Of a stretch of 64,000 bases of DNA, positions 1-11,032 are shown one piece after another. Below the pieces are notes generated by a model. It was given only the letters and a program-made list of their open reading frames with translations, did no database searches and was not told the DNA's origin. Both the position numbers and the translations under genes were made by a program. Positions within the stretch are counted from its first letter, which is position 1. The number at the start of each line of letters is the position of its first letter. The stretch is from Amphiura filiformis. Taxonomy: Eukaryota > Echinodermata > Ophiuroidea > Amphilepidida > Amphiuridae. The stretch covers positions 33,001,796 to 33,065,795 of the forward strand of contig NC_092629.1 of the NCBI RefSeq assembly GCF_039555335.1. Direction: 5' to 3'.

Positions 1-288
1 ACTTGATTTGTTTGGGATAATTTAGACCATATCAATGTACAGAGTTTTACGGTATGCAGACACAATAAAGATTTTAATACTATGTCTCTATATTGTTTAC
101 TGGCTTGCATACCGTGCATTTTTTTTTTTTATGTCAAGTTTTGAATCTAATTTGTGAAGAACAGGTCTGAATACCGTGGTTCTCTATTCAATAAGCCAAT
201 TATTATTGCATAAAACAAGTGGATTAGTTTTAAACACTTTTTATTCGTTTATAATGAATCTATAGTACAAAGGTGCACGTAAAATTAC

Positions 289-362
289 AACACCCCAATA
301 GCTCAGTGGATAAGAAGACTGACAGTTAACGGAAGGGCGTGGGTTCAATTCCCGGCATTTTT
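289..362 (+). repeat. tRNA-like segment (pseudo-tRNA or SINE head)
   Basis: An internal RNA polymerase III A box (TAGCTCAGTGG) and B box (GGTTCAATTCC) lie at normal tRNA spacing, followed by a T-run that could terminate Pol III. The acceptor ends do not pair and the T stem is imperfect, so it is unlikely to be a working tRNA. A tRNA-derived SINE head or decayed tRNA copy is the best reading. Confidence 0.4.
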
Positions 363-654
363 TTTCCATTTTTCCAAGTATAACGCTAACGGTCGACACA
401 ATCAGTTTAAAAAGAAATCAATGTAATTTTCTTTCTTTAAATTTTGTCGACCGTGGGGAAGTTAATGAATCAAAATTCCAATTTTATTTTTACAACCCTA
501 AATACATTGCCAACAAATATATTCGGAGTAAACCGATGAAATTATGTCTGTTTGATACGTTTCAGTTAAGTTTTCTATCACGCCGCCACGGACCATACGT
601 ACATTGAATAAGTTAATATACATTATAAATCGATTAAATGTTCAGAGAGTTCCT

Positions 655-735
655 CGTGTTGCAGCGGTAGAGGCTGTGACTTGTGAACTAAAGGTTATAA
701 TGATAGCCATGAGTTCGAATCTTCTGTAGCGCTAT
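655..735 (+). repeat. tRNA-like segment
   Basis: A-box-like TGTTGCAGCGG and B-box GAGTTCGAATC are present at tRNA-like distance. I see no convincing acceptor stem. It is the second of three tRNA-like segments within 650 bp, all on the same strand. Confidence 0.35.
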
Positions 736-802
736 CTTTTAATAATATTACTTTTCCTATCCTCTTCTGTACGATATGTTTAAAAGCTTTTTTACCCAAC
801 TT

Positions 803-852
803 CTTTCTTTCTTTCTTTCTTTCCATCTTTCTTTTTTTCTTTCTTTCTTTCT
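803..852 (+). repeat. (CTTT)n microsatellite
   Basis: An imperfect run of CTTT units lies directly before the third tRNA-like segment. Confidence 0.9.
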
Positions 853-860
853 AAGATTTA

Positions 861-935
861 AAATAGCTCAATTGGTAGAGCGCGTACCAATTAAACGGAA
901 AAATTAACCGCACGGGTTCGAATACTACATGCTAC
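861..935 (+). repeat. tRNA-like segment
   Basis: A box TAGCTCAATTGG and B-box-like GGGTTCGAATA are separated as in a tRNA, followed by T-runs. The arms are degenerate and no functional tRNA can be called. Confidence 0.35.
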
Positions 936-1174
936 CTTTTTTATTTTGATCCCGATATTTTATTTTTCCTTAGTATTTACTTCTACAGAATAAATTTCAG
1001 ATTTTAATGATCGAAATAATATTTTACAATGTGTTTGGTCAATGATGTCTTCTGCTATAAGTATGAAATACTAGGGCTTGGTGTGATAAGCCTTTTGATA
1101 AGTATGAAAACATGTTTAATATTCCGCTAGCTTAGTATGTATTATCAGCTGACTTCAGATATGCAAACTGTAAT

Positions 1175-1835
1175 AACAACATTTATTTTCATTTTAGACT
1201 TTTTTATAGTCTATATTTTCTTCATTTCAGCTTAATTTAGCAGTTGTCATGGTTGTGTGCAAATTCTCACCCCCCCTCCCGCACCCACCAGTCAATGTTG
1301 TTTTGATACTGAGACAGGAACGGACAATTGGTCTAGTATTGGCTCCAACATTGCTTGGGGGGGGTTGCAATATGAAACATTAATGTTTGCCACTCATGTT
1401 ACTTGCAATGTTTAAACAAAGAGCACGTTTCTATATGGTATCAGTCACAGTATATGTTTTTGCTTAACACGTGTGCTATGACCCAAAAATACATCATCTC
1501 CAAATACACAGTTCAGTGACCTCGAGGCCTCCATTCAACAAGAAAGTTAACCTGTTGTTATAGAAGGACATGCATTTATACCCAATACACTCAGAGGTCA
1601 ATTTATGAGTGCACAAACATTATAGGGTCAACAAACTGTGTCTTTATAATCCGAACAACATGTGACATATTTACAGCAAGGGCCCGTGCCAAGGCCAAAT
1701 CGACTTTTACAATGTTTATTGAAGAGATAAGATATGCATAATCTCAGTTTGCGAGTAGATAAGAGGTCAAATTTTCCATGTTAAAAATAGAATTACATGC
1801 TAGGCATGTTTGTTCCTCTTTTTCGTTTGTGTATT

Positions 1836-1881
<46 letters not shown>

Positions 1882-1918
1882 GTCATCGTCATCATTATCA
1901 TCTTTGATTTGATTTGAT

Positions 1919-1969
<51 letters not shown>

Positions 1970-2283
1970 GTCGTCGTCATCGTCATCATTATCATCATCA
2001 TCATCATCGTCGTCGTCGGCGTCGTCGTCGTCGTCATCATCATCATCATCATATCATCATCATTACCTGACTACTAGCCACAAACCCATACCAAGGAAGA
2101 TAAAATATCAATTTTGCTGCAAGCCCTCAGAGAAAAGTAATATACAAATGTTTAAAATCATGTTTTATTACAACGTATCTAATAGTAATAGGAATTTGCA
2201 CACAACCATGATAACTGCTAAATTAAGCTGAAATGAAGAAAATATAGACTATAAAAAAGTCTAAAATGAAAATAAATGTTGTT
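1175..2283. mobile_element. Element with 92-bp terminal inverted repeats
   Basis: Bases 1175-1266 reappear as the reverse complement at 2192-2283 with very few differences. The 1.1-kb unit has no recognisable coding region; its interior holds a long ATC/TCA microsatellite. Its right edge abuts the first recognisable Gypsy gag codons, so it marks the point where the Gypsy element loses its 5' part. No clear target duplication is visible. It is probably a non-autonomous DNA element, but a simple inverted duplication is not excluded. Confidence 0.6.
1836..2066 (+). repeat. (TCA/ATC)n microsatellite
   Basis: Over 200 bp of TCA/TCG trinucleotides are broken by one short unique segment near 1902-1923. 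Apparent poly-Ser or poly-Asp reading frames here are repeat translations, not genes. Confidence 0.95.
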
Positions 2284-2553
2284 CCAATTAGTTTGCAATT
2301 TCTGTAAGAAACCAGGGCATACAGTGACCATGTGTCGGAGCTTAAAAGCCAAACAAGATGCACAAAAACAGCAGCAAACTGCCAGTAATACTGTAGGATG
2401 TGCAGTGTCACTTGAGTCAAAGAAACAAGTCAGTCAAATCAAAAAACAAGAATTCCCACAAAAGAGAGGTGAAACAGACAAGGTGTGTGAAGAATTTGAA
2501 CCATTTGTGTTAGAGGGAGTAGTATCACTTGGTGATAATGGTAGTCCAAAGCC
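2284..2553 (+). pseudogene. Gypsy gag C-terminal fragment with zinc knuckle
   Basis: The frame reads a CCHC knuckle, CNFCKKPGHTVTMC (C-X2-C-X4-H-X4-C), followed by a Gln/Lys-rich stretch that runs toward the protease. In retroelement Gag this knuckle binds RNA. The N-terminal capsid part is missing, and the frame is cut downstream by the non-LTR insertion, after about 90 codons. The opposite side of the cut resumes near 5410. Confidence 0.75.
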
Positions 2554-3455
2554 CACCTGGATATTCTCTTAAACATGCCCCGCGTATTGGTAAAAAACGT
2601 GGAGGAGGGGTAGCACTTCTGTATAAAACTGGTTTGAATATAGACTTTTATGACACTGGACTTGAATTCAAATCATTTGAATTGCTATGTGTAGACATTA
2701 CAAGTGTGAAATCTTCAATATCTCTAGTTGTTTTGTACCGCCCTCAATGCAAATCAACAGGTTGTTCATTTGGTATCTTCATTGAGGAATTTTCTGATCT
2801 AATTGATCACTTTTTATTAAGACCATTGCCTCTTGTCATCACTGGTGATTTTAATATTCATGTAAATGTTCCTGATGATGTGGATGCTAAATTATTCCTC
2901 AATGTGTTATCTGCTACTGGACTCGAACAGCACGTTACTTTCCCAACACACATACATGGAAACACATTAGATTTGCTCATCACACGCATATCTGATCCAC
3001 CAGTCTTCTCCAATCTTCATGGTGTTGACGGACTCTCAGATCATTACGTGGTCAAATGTAATCTCTTTTTAAAGAAACCATCGGCCATCACCAAGTCAAT
3101 TACTGCTCGCAAATTAAATGGAATAGACATTGATTCATTATGTGATGATATTGCTACCATTGACCTTTCAACCTGTTCCTCAAATTTGTCTAGCAAAACA
3201 CAAAAATATGACTTTGAACTTAGCGCATTACTTAATAAACATGCTCCAGCAAAAACGCGAACTGTAACGATCAGACCCAATACCAGCTGGTATAATGATG
3301 AAATCCATGCTGAAAAGCAGAAACGCAGAGAACTAGAGAAAAAGTGGCGGAAATCGCGACTTGAGATTGATCATCAATTGTACAAACAGCAAAAACAAAA
3401 GGTGATATCACTACTAAAAAAGCCAAAGCCAATTATTATAATGACTTATGCGTAG
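2554..3455 (+). pseudogene. Non-LTR retrotransposon endonuclease domain
   Basis: Endonuclease/exonuclease/phosphatase-fold motifs are visible in order: a GGGVALLYK segment, GDFNIHVN (the GDFN motif), LDLLITR and LSDHYVV (the SDH motif). These enzymes nick target DNA to prime reverse transcription. The first catalytic motif is missing. The frame ends at 3455 after [11 protein letters not shown]. Shifting by one base near the A-run at about 3414-3420 gives [17 protein letters not shown], which leads straight into the RT frame, so an indel there is the likely break. Confidence 0.8.
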
Positions 3456-5245
3456 CACATGCCAATGACCAGAAACAGCTTTTTAGCATTGTAAATAAGT
3501 TGCTTCATCATAAGCAGGAGTCCCCTCTCCCAGACTGTGACTCAGATAAAAACCTTGCCAACAAGTTCTGTAACTTCTTCACTGAAAAGATTAATAAAAT
3601 CAGAAATGGTTTTCAGATTGCTGATGACTTATCATGCAATGAACCTGTAGCACCACTTCATCATCTCACCAACTTTGCACCTGCTTCAGAAGAGGAAATC
3701 CAAGACATTTTGTTCAAATCACCAACAAAATCTTGTGAATTAGACCCAGTTCCTACTTCTCTGCTAAAAAAATGTGCCAGTGCTACTGTTCCGCTGATAA
3801 CAGACATTGTAAACCACTCTTTGAAAACGGGTGTTGTGCCACAGGAATTTAAGACTGCGCATGTCCGCCCGCTCATTAAAAAGCAGAATTTGGATCATAA
3901 TACACTTAAAAATTACCGGCCTGTTTCAAACCTAAGCTTCCTCAGCAAGACTCTTGAACGTGTAGTTCTCGCGAGATTAAACCCTTTCCTCCAAGAACAT
4001 GGATTATGTGATGATCACCAGTCAGCATATCGTGCTCACCATAGTACCGAGTCTGCTTTGCTTAAAGTACAAAATGACCTGCTTCAAGCAATGGACAATG
4101 GGAAAATCACACTGCTAGTGCTGTTAGATTTATCTGCAGCGTTTGATACTGTGGACCATGAATTACTTATCCATCGAATGAAATATCAAATTGGAATTGA
4201 TGACGTAGCGTTAGAATGGTTTAAATCATATCTGCATGACAGACATCAGCTTGTGTGCATTAATAATGAAAGGTCCGAAAAAGTACGTCTTGACTATGGC
4301 GTTCCCCAAGGCTCTGTCATCGGACCTAGCGCTTTCTCAATATACACATTACCACTTGGTGACATTATACAAAGCCATGGCCTTGATTACCATTGCTATG
4401 CGGACGATACCCAGATATATATTTCTGTAGACCCTACCCAAAGTAGCGTTGATGCTGCTATCAATCGCTTGGAAACATGTATTGATGAGGTAAAAGTGTG
4501 GATGTCCAATAACTACCTGAAACTGAATGATGACAAAACAGAGTTCATGGTTATTGGTTCAAAATATCAAACTGCAAAAGTCCATGTTGCACATATCAGG
4601 GTAGGAAATGCTAATGTTATCCCATCATCAGAGGTTCGAAACCTGGGTGTTATTTTTGACTCATCCCTTTCTATGGAATACCATATCACAACAGTGTGTA
4701 GAGCCGCATATGCGTCCATTAGAAACATAGGTCGTATTCGTAGAAATGTAAACAGGGTGACTGCTGAAATGATGGTACATGCCTTCATAACATCCAAGAT
4801 AGACATTGGCAACTCTCTGTTGCATGGCATCACAAAGACCCAACTGCACAGACTACAGAGAATTCAAAACATTGCTGCCAGACTTATAACATACACAAAA
4901 CCACGTGAGCACATTACACCTGTTTTACATGACTTGCATTGGCTACCAGTTGAACAAAGAATCACATTTAAAATAGCCTTGTTTGTCTACAAGATCTTGT
5001 ATATATCAGCTCCAGCATATTTAAATGAACTTGTAGAAATGTATTCACCAACTCGTAACCTCCGTTCTACTACAAAAGGACTTCTTCAAGAAACAGTTGC
5101 CAGAAACCAGTGGGGCAGCAGATCATTTCATGTTTCAGCTGCAAACATTTGGAACAATCTGCCATTTTCGGTTCGCTCTGCCAAGAGCTTGTGTAGTTTC
5201 AAAACAAATTTGAAAACACATTTGTTCCAAAATGCTTTTAATTGA
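3416..5245 (+). pseudogene. Non-LTR reverse transcriptase domain
   Basis: This is an RNA-directed DNA polymerase of the L2/CR1 type. Visible motifs include the NYRPVSNLSFLSK region, LLDLSAAFDTVDH with a catalytic Asp, GVPQGSVIGP, and YADDTQIYI with the catalytic YADD pair. The C-terminal part carries HDLHWLPVEQRI and a conserved region ending near SFKTNLKTHLF, as in L2/CR1 proteins. The frame has no stop from about 3416 to TGA at 5243-5245. It lacks its own start because it is the continuation of the endonuclease frame, broken by one indel. Confidence 0.85.
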
Positions 5246-5342
5246 CTCTTTGCATATCATGAACTATACAACACTGATGAACTGTTTTTGTTATTAATTG
5301 TTATAATATGTTTGTATCATTGTACATTGGTTGTTTTTTTGC

Positions 5343-5381
5343 AAAGCGCCATGAGCGTCTCTCGACGGATACCGGCGCTTT
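5343..5381 (+). other. 3' stem-loop of the L2/CR1-like element
   Basis: AAAGCGCC at 5343-5350 pairs perfectly with GGCGCTTT at 5374-5381 around a 23-nt loop, about 10 bp before the (ATT)n tail. L2/CR1-type RTs recognise a 3' hairpin and repeat tail, so this is the probable RNA recognition signal. Confidence 0.75.
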
Positions 5382-5389
5382 ATTAAGTG

Positions 5390-5415
5390 TACATTATTAT
5401 TATTATTATTTATTA
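5390..5415 (+). repeat. (ATT)n tail of the non-LTR element
   Basis: A short ATT microsatellite marks the 3' end of the L2/CR1-like copy, immediately before Gypsy protease codons resume. Confidence 0.8.
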
Positions 5416-7214
5416 AGATTGTGCGAGATACGTGTTGTGCACGGTCTATGATTCTGGAAGGAACTTTGCCCTTTAATGAGGATAGTTCAGCTGGTAATGC
5501 TTTGATCCAGGGTATTGGGATGGAAATACTTAATGTACCTCTCCACAAAATTAACTTGACATCTGACTTGGTTTCTGGTCCTGTAACCATAGGAGTTAGA
5601 CATGAATTGCCAGTCAAGGGAGTGTCCATGTTGCTAGGAAATGATCTGGCAGGGGGGAAGGTTTTTCCTGACCCAATAGTTAAGCCCTGTTTACAGGATG
5701 ACAATAGTGAGGAAAAGGAGATATTTCCTGCATGTGCAGTGACACGGGCAATGAGTAAGAAGGCCTCATTAGAAACAATTGAGGACAACCAAATTGATGA
5801 CTTAGGCTACAATTTGGAAGACACATTTGTGTCAAAGTTGAATGAGAAAGAAGATAAACTTCCTTCTCCTGGGGATAAAAATACCCCTACAAATGACACA
5901 GCCTCTGAGCATGAACAACTTGGGGAAACCATAAAAGACCCATTAAGTCATGACAAGCTAATTCTGGAGCAACAAAATGACCCAGAACTCAAAGAGATCA
6001 ATCAAAGGGCATTGACCCTAGTAGAAGCAGAACAAAATTCTGTCTGTTTTTACAAACAAGATGATGTGCTAATGAGAAAATGGCGGCCCCCTGATGCACC
6101 TGCCGATGAAGAGTGGAAGGTAGTGCGCCAAATTGTGGTACCAAAAGTATACCACACTGAAGTTATTAACATAGCACATGATAGTCCCATGGCAGGGCAT
6201 TTGGGTGTTAAGAAAACTCATGAAAGAATTCTGAGACATTTCTGGTGGCCCACTCTCAGAAAAGATGTTTCTGAATATTGTAAAACATGTCACATATGCC
6301 AAGTAGTAGGGAAGCCAAATCAGAAAATACCTCCTGCTCCATTGAAGCCAATTCCAGCCTTTGATGAACCATTTAGTAGGGTTATTATTGATTGTGTAGG
6401 CCCCCTACCAAAGACTAAGTCAGGTAATCAGTACCTTCTGACAATTATGTGCGCGTCAACACGCTTTCCTGAAGCCATACCCTTGAGAAATATTAAAGCA
6501 GTGACTATAGTGAAAGCTTTAACGAAGTTCTTCACATTTGTGGGGCTCCCCAAGTCCATACAGTCAGACCAAGGATCAAACTTTACTTCTGGAGTATTTC
6601 AGCAGGTCATGTATCAATTAGGTATAGAACAGTATACCTCAAGTGCATACCATCCAGAATCACAAGGTGCACTAGAAAGGTTCCACCAAACATTGAAAAA
6701 CATGATCAGGACATACTGTTTGGAATTTCAGAGGGACTGGGATGAGGGAGTACACTTGTTGTTGTTTGCTGCAAGGGAAGCTGTTCAGGAAACTTTAGGA
6801 TTTAGTCCTTTTGAGTTAGTGTTTGGACACACAGTGCGCGGGCCCTTAAAGTTGTTGAAAGAAAAGTGGCTCAATGAGAAATCAGATATCAATTTATTGG
6901 ATTATGTCTCCAATTTTAAGCATAGGCTTAACAGAGCAACTGATATCGCCAAAGAAAACTTGAAACAAGGTCAGGCCAAAATGAAACAATGGTATGATCA
7001 ACATGCCAAAGAGAGAGTGTTCAAACCAGGTGACAAAGTTCTAGTACTGTTTCCAATTCCAGGACACCCATTACAAGCCAGATATCATGGCCCATGTGAG
7101 GTAGAGTCAAAAGTGGGTGAAGTAGATTATTCGCTACTTGCACGGTTCCGCCATTATGCACTATGTGCGGGAGAGCCTCGAACTGGCAGCATACATGAAT
7201 GGGAATTGAACTAG
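5410..7214 (+). pseudogene. Gypsy protease remnant and integrase
   Basis: The first codons resume an aspartic protease: RDTCCARSMIL occupies the place of the usual D-T-G-A active site, with Gly replaced by Cys. A spacer follows, then integrase. Its HHCC zinc-binding domain shows GHLGVKKTH and CKTCHIC. The DDE core shows VIIDCVGPLP (D), IQSDQGSNF (D) and GALERFHQTLK (E). A C-terminal module with YHGPCEVESKVGEVDY follows. Integrase inserts the cDNA copy into host DNA. All DDE residues are intact, but a fold-back element after about 7129 introduces a TAG at 7212-7214. The frame is the same as that of the RT region downstream. Confidence 0.85.
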
Positions 7215-7321
7215 TCATAACGTTCTGTGTAAGGTTACATAATTCTTCCTTTCATGTATGCTGCCAGTTCGAGGCTCTCCCCGCACATAGTGCATAATGG
7301 CGGAACCGTGCAAGTAGCGAA
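7130..7321. mobile_element. 192-bp fold-back MITE inside Gypsy pol
   Basis: The left arm from TTCGCTACTTGCACGG and the right arm ending CCGTGCAAGTAGCGAA are reverse complements for about 70 bp, around a 45-50-bp centre. It interrupts pol between GEVDY and IIKTPGR. Its length is a multiple of three and the two flanks share a frame, but it carries a stop. TA or ATTAT flanks both ends; neither gives an unambiguous target duplication. Confidence 0.75.
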
Positions 7322-7322
7322 T

Positions 7323-8990
7323 ATTATCAAGACTCCTGGTAGATGCAAGAGCAGGCAGTTATGCCACATAAATATGCTCAAAGAGTATGTTGAAAGAAGT
7401 GACAGTGGCATTCCAAAACCTGTGTGTACAGTAAAACATACTGATAATGTAGACAAACATGCCGATGTATACAAAATCGCCAATGTAGACAAGAGTAAAG
7501 ATGACAATTCTGATGTCACATTTGACCAGGATAAAGAGCTGGAGCACAAAGAGTATAATGTAAAATTGAACAATTCTGATGTGCTCACTAATTTGGACTC
7601 AAAGTTAGGTCATCTTTCTCAAGATCAACAAAGTCAAATTGCAAATTTGATTCACAAATTTGACAATATATTTCCTGATACGCCAAGTAGAACAAATGCT
7701 GCATTTCATGATGTAGATGTTGGTGATACAAAACCAATCAAGCAGCATCCTTACAGAGTCAATCCATTGAAAATGGAACATCTCAAAAATGAGATTAATT
7801 ATATGCTAGACAATGATATCATAGAACCAAGTAGTAGTGAATGGAGTTCACCATGTATTCTTGTTCCCAAGCCTGATGGTTCATACCGATTGGTCGCAGA
7901 CATGAGAGCTGCAAATGTTCATTCAAAGACAGACTCGTACCCAATTCCAAGAATTGATGATTGCATAGACAAAATTGGGAATGCAAAATTTGTTAGCAAA
8001 TTTGATCTTTTGAAAGGGTACTGGCAGGTTCCACTCACAGACCGTGCCAAAGAGATTTCTGCTTTTTGTACACCATTTGGTCTTTACCAATACAAAGTTA
8101 TGCCATTCGGGTTGGAAAACGCGCCAGCGACATTTCAGAGAATGGTGAACCAAATTGTGGCAGGCATAGAGGGATGTGAAGCGTATGTAGATGATTTGAT
8201 TGTTTACAGTCAAACTTGGGAACAACACATGGAACAACTCCAACAATTGTTTAAGAAGCTGTCTGAAGTACAATTGACAGTCAATCTGGTAAAAAGTGAG
8301 TTTTGCCATGCCACAGTCACATACTTAGGATATGTTGTAGGTCAAGGTCAGGTGAAACCTATCAAAGCCAAAGTTGAAGCAATTGAGCAATACCCCACAC
8401 CTGTAAACAAGAAGGCACTCATGAGATTTCTAGGAATGGTCGGCTATTATAGAAAGTTCTGTCCAAACTTTTCAGAGATAGCAAGTCCTATGACTGACTT
8501 GTTGAAGAAGGATGCAAAATTCATTTGGTCAGAACAGTGTGAAAATGCTTTTCACAAAGTCAAATCAATACTCATGAGTTCACCAGTACTTACTGCACCT
8601 GATTTTCAGAAGCAGTTCAAGTTGACTGTTGATGCCAGTGACATAGGCTGTGGAGGTGTTGTGATGCAAGAGGGTGAAGATCAAATAGATCACCCCATTT
8701 GTTACTTTTCAAGGAAATTCAACAAGCACCAGAGAAATTACTCCACAATTGAGAAGGAGTGTCTAGCATTGCTATTAGCATTGCTACATTTTGATGTGTA
8801 TTTGGGTACCACAGTATACCCTGTGCTTGTTTTCACAGATCACAATCCCCTCACCTTCATCAACAGGATGAAGAACAAAAACCAAAGACTGGTGAGGTGG
8901 AGTTTGACCTTGCAAGAGTACAATCTGGACATCAAACATATTAAGGGAAAAGACAATGTAATGGCTGATGCCCTGTCCAGAATTGCTTAA
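7323..8990 (+). pseudogene. Gypsy reverse transcriptase and RNase H
   Basis: After TPGRCKSRQLCHINML, which joins the integrase tail, a linker leads into the RT: PKPDGSYRLVADMRAAN, FDLLKGYWQVPL, PFGLENAPATFQRMV and YVDDLIVYS with the catalytic YVDD. RNase H follows with VDASDIGCGG (D), IEKECLAL (E) and FTDHNPL (D), ending at ADALSRIA before a TAA. The domains are complete and the frame is open, so this half looks recently active. It is part of the pol polyprotein and could not be made from this copy because of the upstream breaks. Confidence 0.9.
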
Positions 8991-9149
8991 AAACTGATAA
9001 ACAAAAAATTCCTTTAAAAGGGAAGTTGTGTGTGACAAGTAGTCACTGTGTATGATGAGTAAATACTCAAAGTTGCTAATATGTTGAAGTTGATGTAAAA
9101 GAAGAAAACATTTAAGAAAGTTTTCATTACATTCAAACTTTCTTCTTTT

Positions 9150-9160
9150 AAGGGGGAGGG
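9150..9160 (+). other. Polypurine tract
   Basis: AAGGGGGAGGG lies directly before the LTR start TGTGATG. It is the expected plus-strand primer site of an LTR element. Confidence 0.75.
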
Positions 9161-10309
9161 TGTGATGTGCCCTGAGTAATTTAATTTGATGATTTATCTT
9201 TGTTTACAAAGTTACATGAGTGATGACATTTTGGGGAATTCCCCTCTCAAATTGAGCAAAACAAGCTGAATCATATCTAATTTGGAATATTTGGAAACCC
9301 CCTGAAAATGATGTAATGGGATTTCCCCTCAGGAAGTGATGTAATGGGATTTCCCCTCAGGAAGTGATGTCATGTGAAAGGTTAATGTTATAATTAAGAC
9401 TTTGGAATTCCCCAGATTGAGCATAATGTGAAGGCAGTAAATGGCCCAGAATAGAATGGGGTTTTTCCCAAGCTTGGTATATAATAAGAAAATGTAAACA
9501 ATGATTCACAGTTGATAGTGTTGATCTGGGCTATGCTTACAGTCCAATTCCTTGAAAGAAAGGAAATTACAAACCAGAAATATTTTATGTAGTCAAAGTA
9601 CTACTATTTACCAGTGTTGTCGGAGAAGATCTAGAATACGTCAAAGAACGTTATTCTTCCAAGAAAGGAAATATATTCTTCTGTCGACTTGCTGAAGTCT
9701 GGTATTTTGATTCAACGCAACTGTCAAAATAAGTGGGGACAGCTGCATCGCAGTCCTGCTTCCTGAAGATATTGTGTGAAAGGAGGAAATAGCACCAAAT
9801 TTGGAGAAAGCAGCGCAAGGAGTTAAATTTGGAGAACTGCGCAAGGAGTTTAGCATAGGAGAACGGCGCAAGGAGTTTAGCATAGGAGGATGGCGCAAGG
9901 AGTTTAGTATAGGATAATTGCGCAAGGAGTTGTAAACGTGTTTGGAGAACACCATTTTCGTGTAAGGATTTTATACGCAAGGAGTTATCAATGCAAGTGT
10001 ACAAAGGACTTCGCTGATTGCCGCAGGACAAGTGAATAGGGATATATTACATCAGTCGTCCAGAACATTACAAGAACTTTATGATCACCAAGAAGAAGAA
10101 TGCTGGCTAAGTACAAAATAGATAAAGAGTGATTATATTTGATTAATGTATATGTGCATTTGTAGTCATTATATTGTACCAAACGAAACTTGCTTTCAAT
10201 TAAAGACTTAGATTTTGTTAGCTTAAACGAACAGTGTATTTGTGTTGTGCATTCGTGTGAGTTCGGGTAAAAGGTGATTTTGGCCTTGAGTCAAGTACGA
10301 CTCGTAACA
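9161..10309 (+). repeat. 3' LTR of the Gmr1-like Gypsy element
   Basis: The LTR runs from TGTGATGTGCCCTGAG to GTACGACTCGTAACA. The same start and end sequences bound the solo LTR at 57907-59275, which fixes both ends. A TATA-like TATATAATAAG lies near 9478. A tandem GCGCAAGGAGTT repeat occupies 9811-9935. No matching 5' LTR lies in the window upstream. Confidence 0.9.
9811..9935 (+). repeat. Minisatellite within the LTR
   Basis: About five units of GCGCAAGGAGTT plus 13-17 bp occur in tandem. The solo LTR has a longer version of the same array at 58495-58680. Confidence 0.85.
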
Positions 10310-10440
10310 CCTTCTAAAGATTCACAAAGTTGGCAATTTTTACCACCATTTTTAGAAAATCCTGATTTTGTCAAATTTGCAAATTCACGGAGCGATAATT
10401 GTGGGAAAAAAACCTAACTGTTGCAAGTATTTTTTAAGGC

Positions 10441-11032
10441 AAATATGTGACTGGACGCGGCGAATCAGCCGTAAAGTCGGCCCGGTCTAATTTTTTTTTT
10501 ATTTCGTGTTTAGAAAATATATACCATAAGCTTTAAAATGGTATATCATTTGACTTCAAACGATATCCAAAAGCGGGGTTATGATTTGTTGAACTCTGTT
10601 CCTTCGACAAAATTGTATTTTTATCGGTTCTACGTGTGTCTCTTTTTCTACATTTCTGGTAATAAATATCCAACAGTCATAATTGGCGGTCATTTCAAAT
10701 CATCCCCAAGTCAACGAGGTTCATAAATATCCTCTCATTGTTCATTGTTGATTATACATACCTAGATAAAATACAATGCTTTGTTATCTACCACTTGAAC
10801 AGGATTTAGCCAAAGCAAACAAAGACAAGAACTAGTCTATAGAAATAGGTAGAAGCTTATTATCCTCTTCAGCAGTAGTATTATTGATTGATTTAAACTG
10901 CGTTTGATAAGATACTTGTCGCAACGAATTGATACACCTATGAATACGACCTTCACATACATTTTACACTTTAACCCAGAATACAATTTGCCGAGTTTAC
11001 GGCTGATTCGCCGCGTCCACTCACATATGTGT
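10441..11032. mobile_element. Inverted-repeat element
   Basis: Bases near 10447-10480 (GGACGCGGCGAATCAGCCGT and flanks) recur inverted at about 10993-11030. Between them lies a roughly 320-bp sequence (10568-10890) found again at 16757-17065 in the same orientation. No coding sequence is recognised. It is probably a non-autonomous element. Confidence 0.55.

Larger units (their letters stand above)
2554..5415 (+). mobile_element. L2/CR1-like non-LTR retrotransposon, 5'-truncated
   Basis: An apurinic-type endonuclease and a reverse transcriptase are followed by a short 3' UTR with a stem-loop and an (ATT)n tail, all typical of the L2/CR1 group. The endonuclease lacks its N-terminal catalytic part, so the copy is 5'-truncated on insertion. 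A frameshift separates the endonuclease from the RT frame. The element lies in the sense orientation inside the Gypsy protease region. Ends are placed where similarity to each element stops and are accurate to about 10 bp. Confidence 0.85.
2284..10309 (+). mobile_element. Ty3/Gypsy LTR element, Gmr1-like, 5'-truncated
   Basis: The order is gag zinc knuckle, protease, integrase, reverse transcriptase-RNase H, polypurine tract, 3' LTR. Integrase before RT is the reverse of ordinary Ty3/Gypsy elements and matches the deuterostome Gmr1-like group. No 5' LTR or gag N-terminus is seen upstream of 2284. An L2/CR1-like element interrupts the protease region at about 2554-5415 and a fold-back element splits pol at about 7130-7321. 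A solo LTR of the same family lies at 57907-59275. The copy is not expected to be mobile by itself. Confidence 0.85.
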
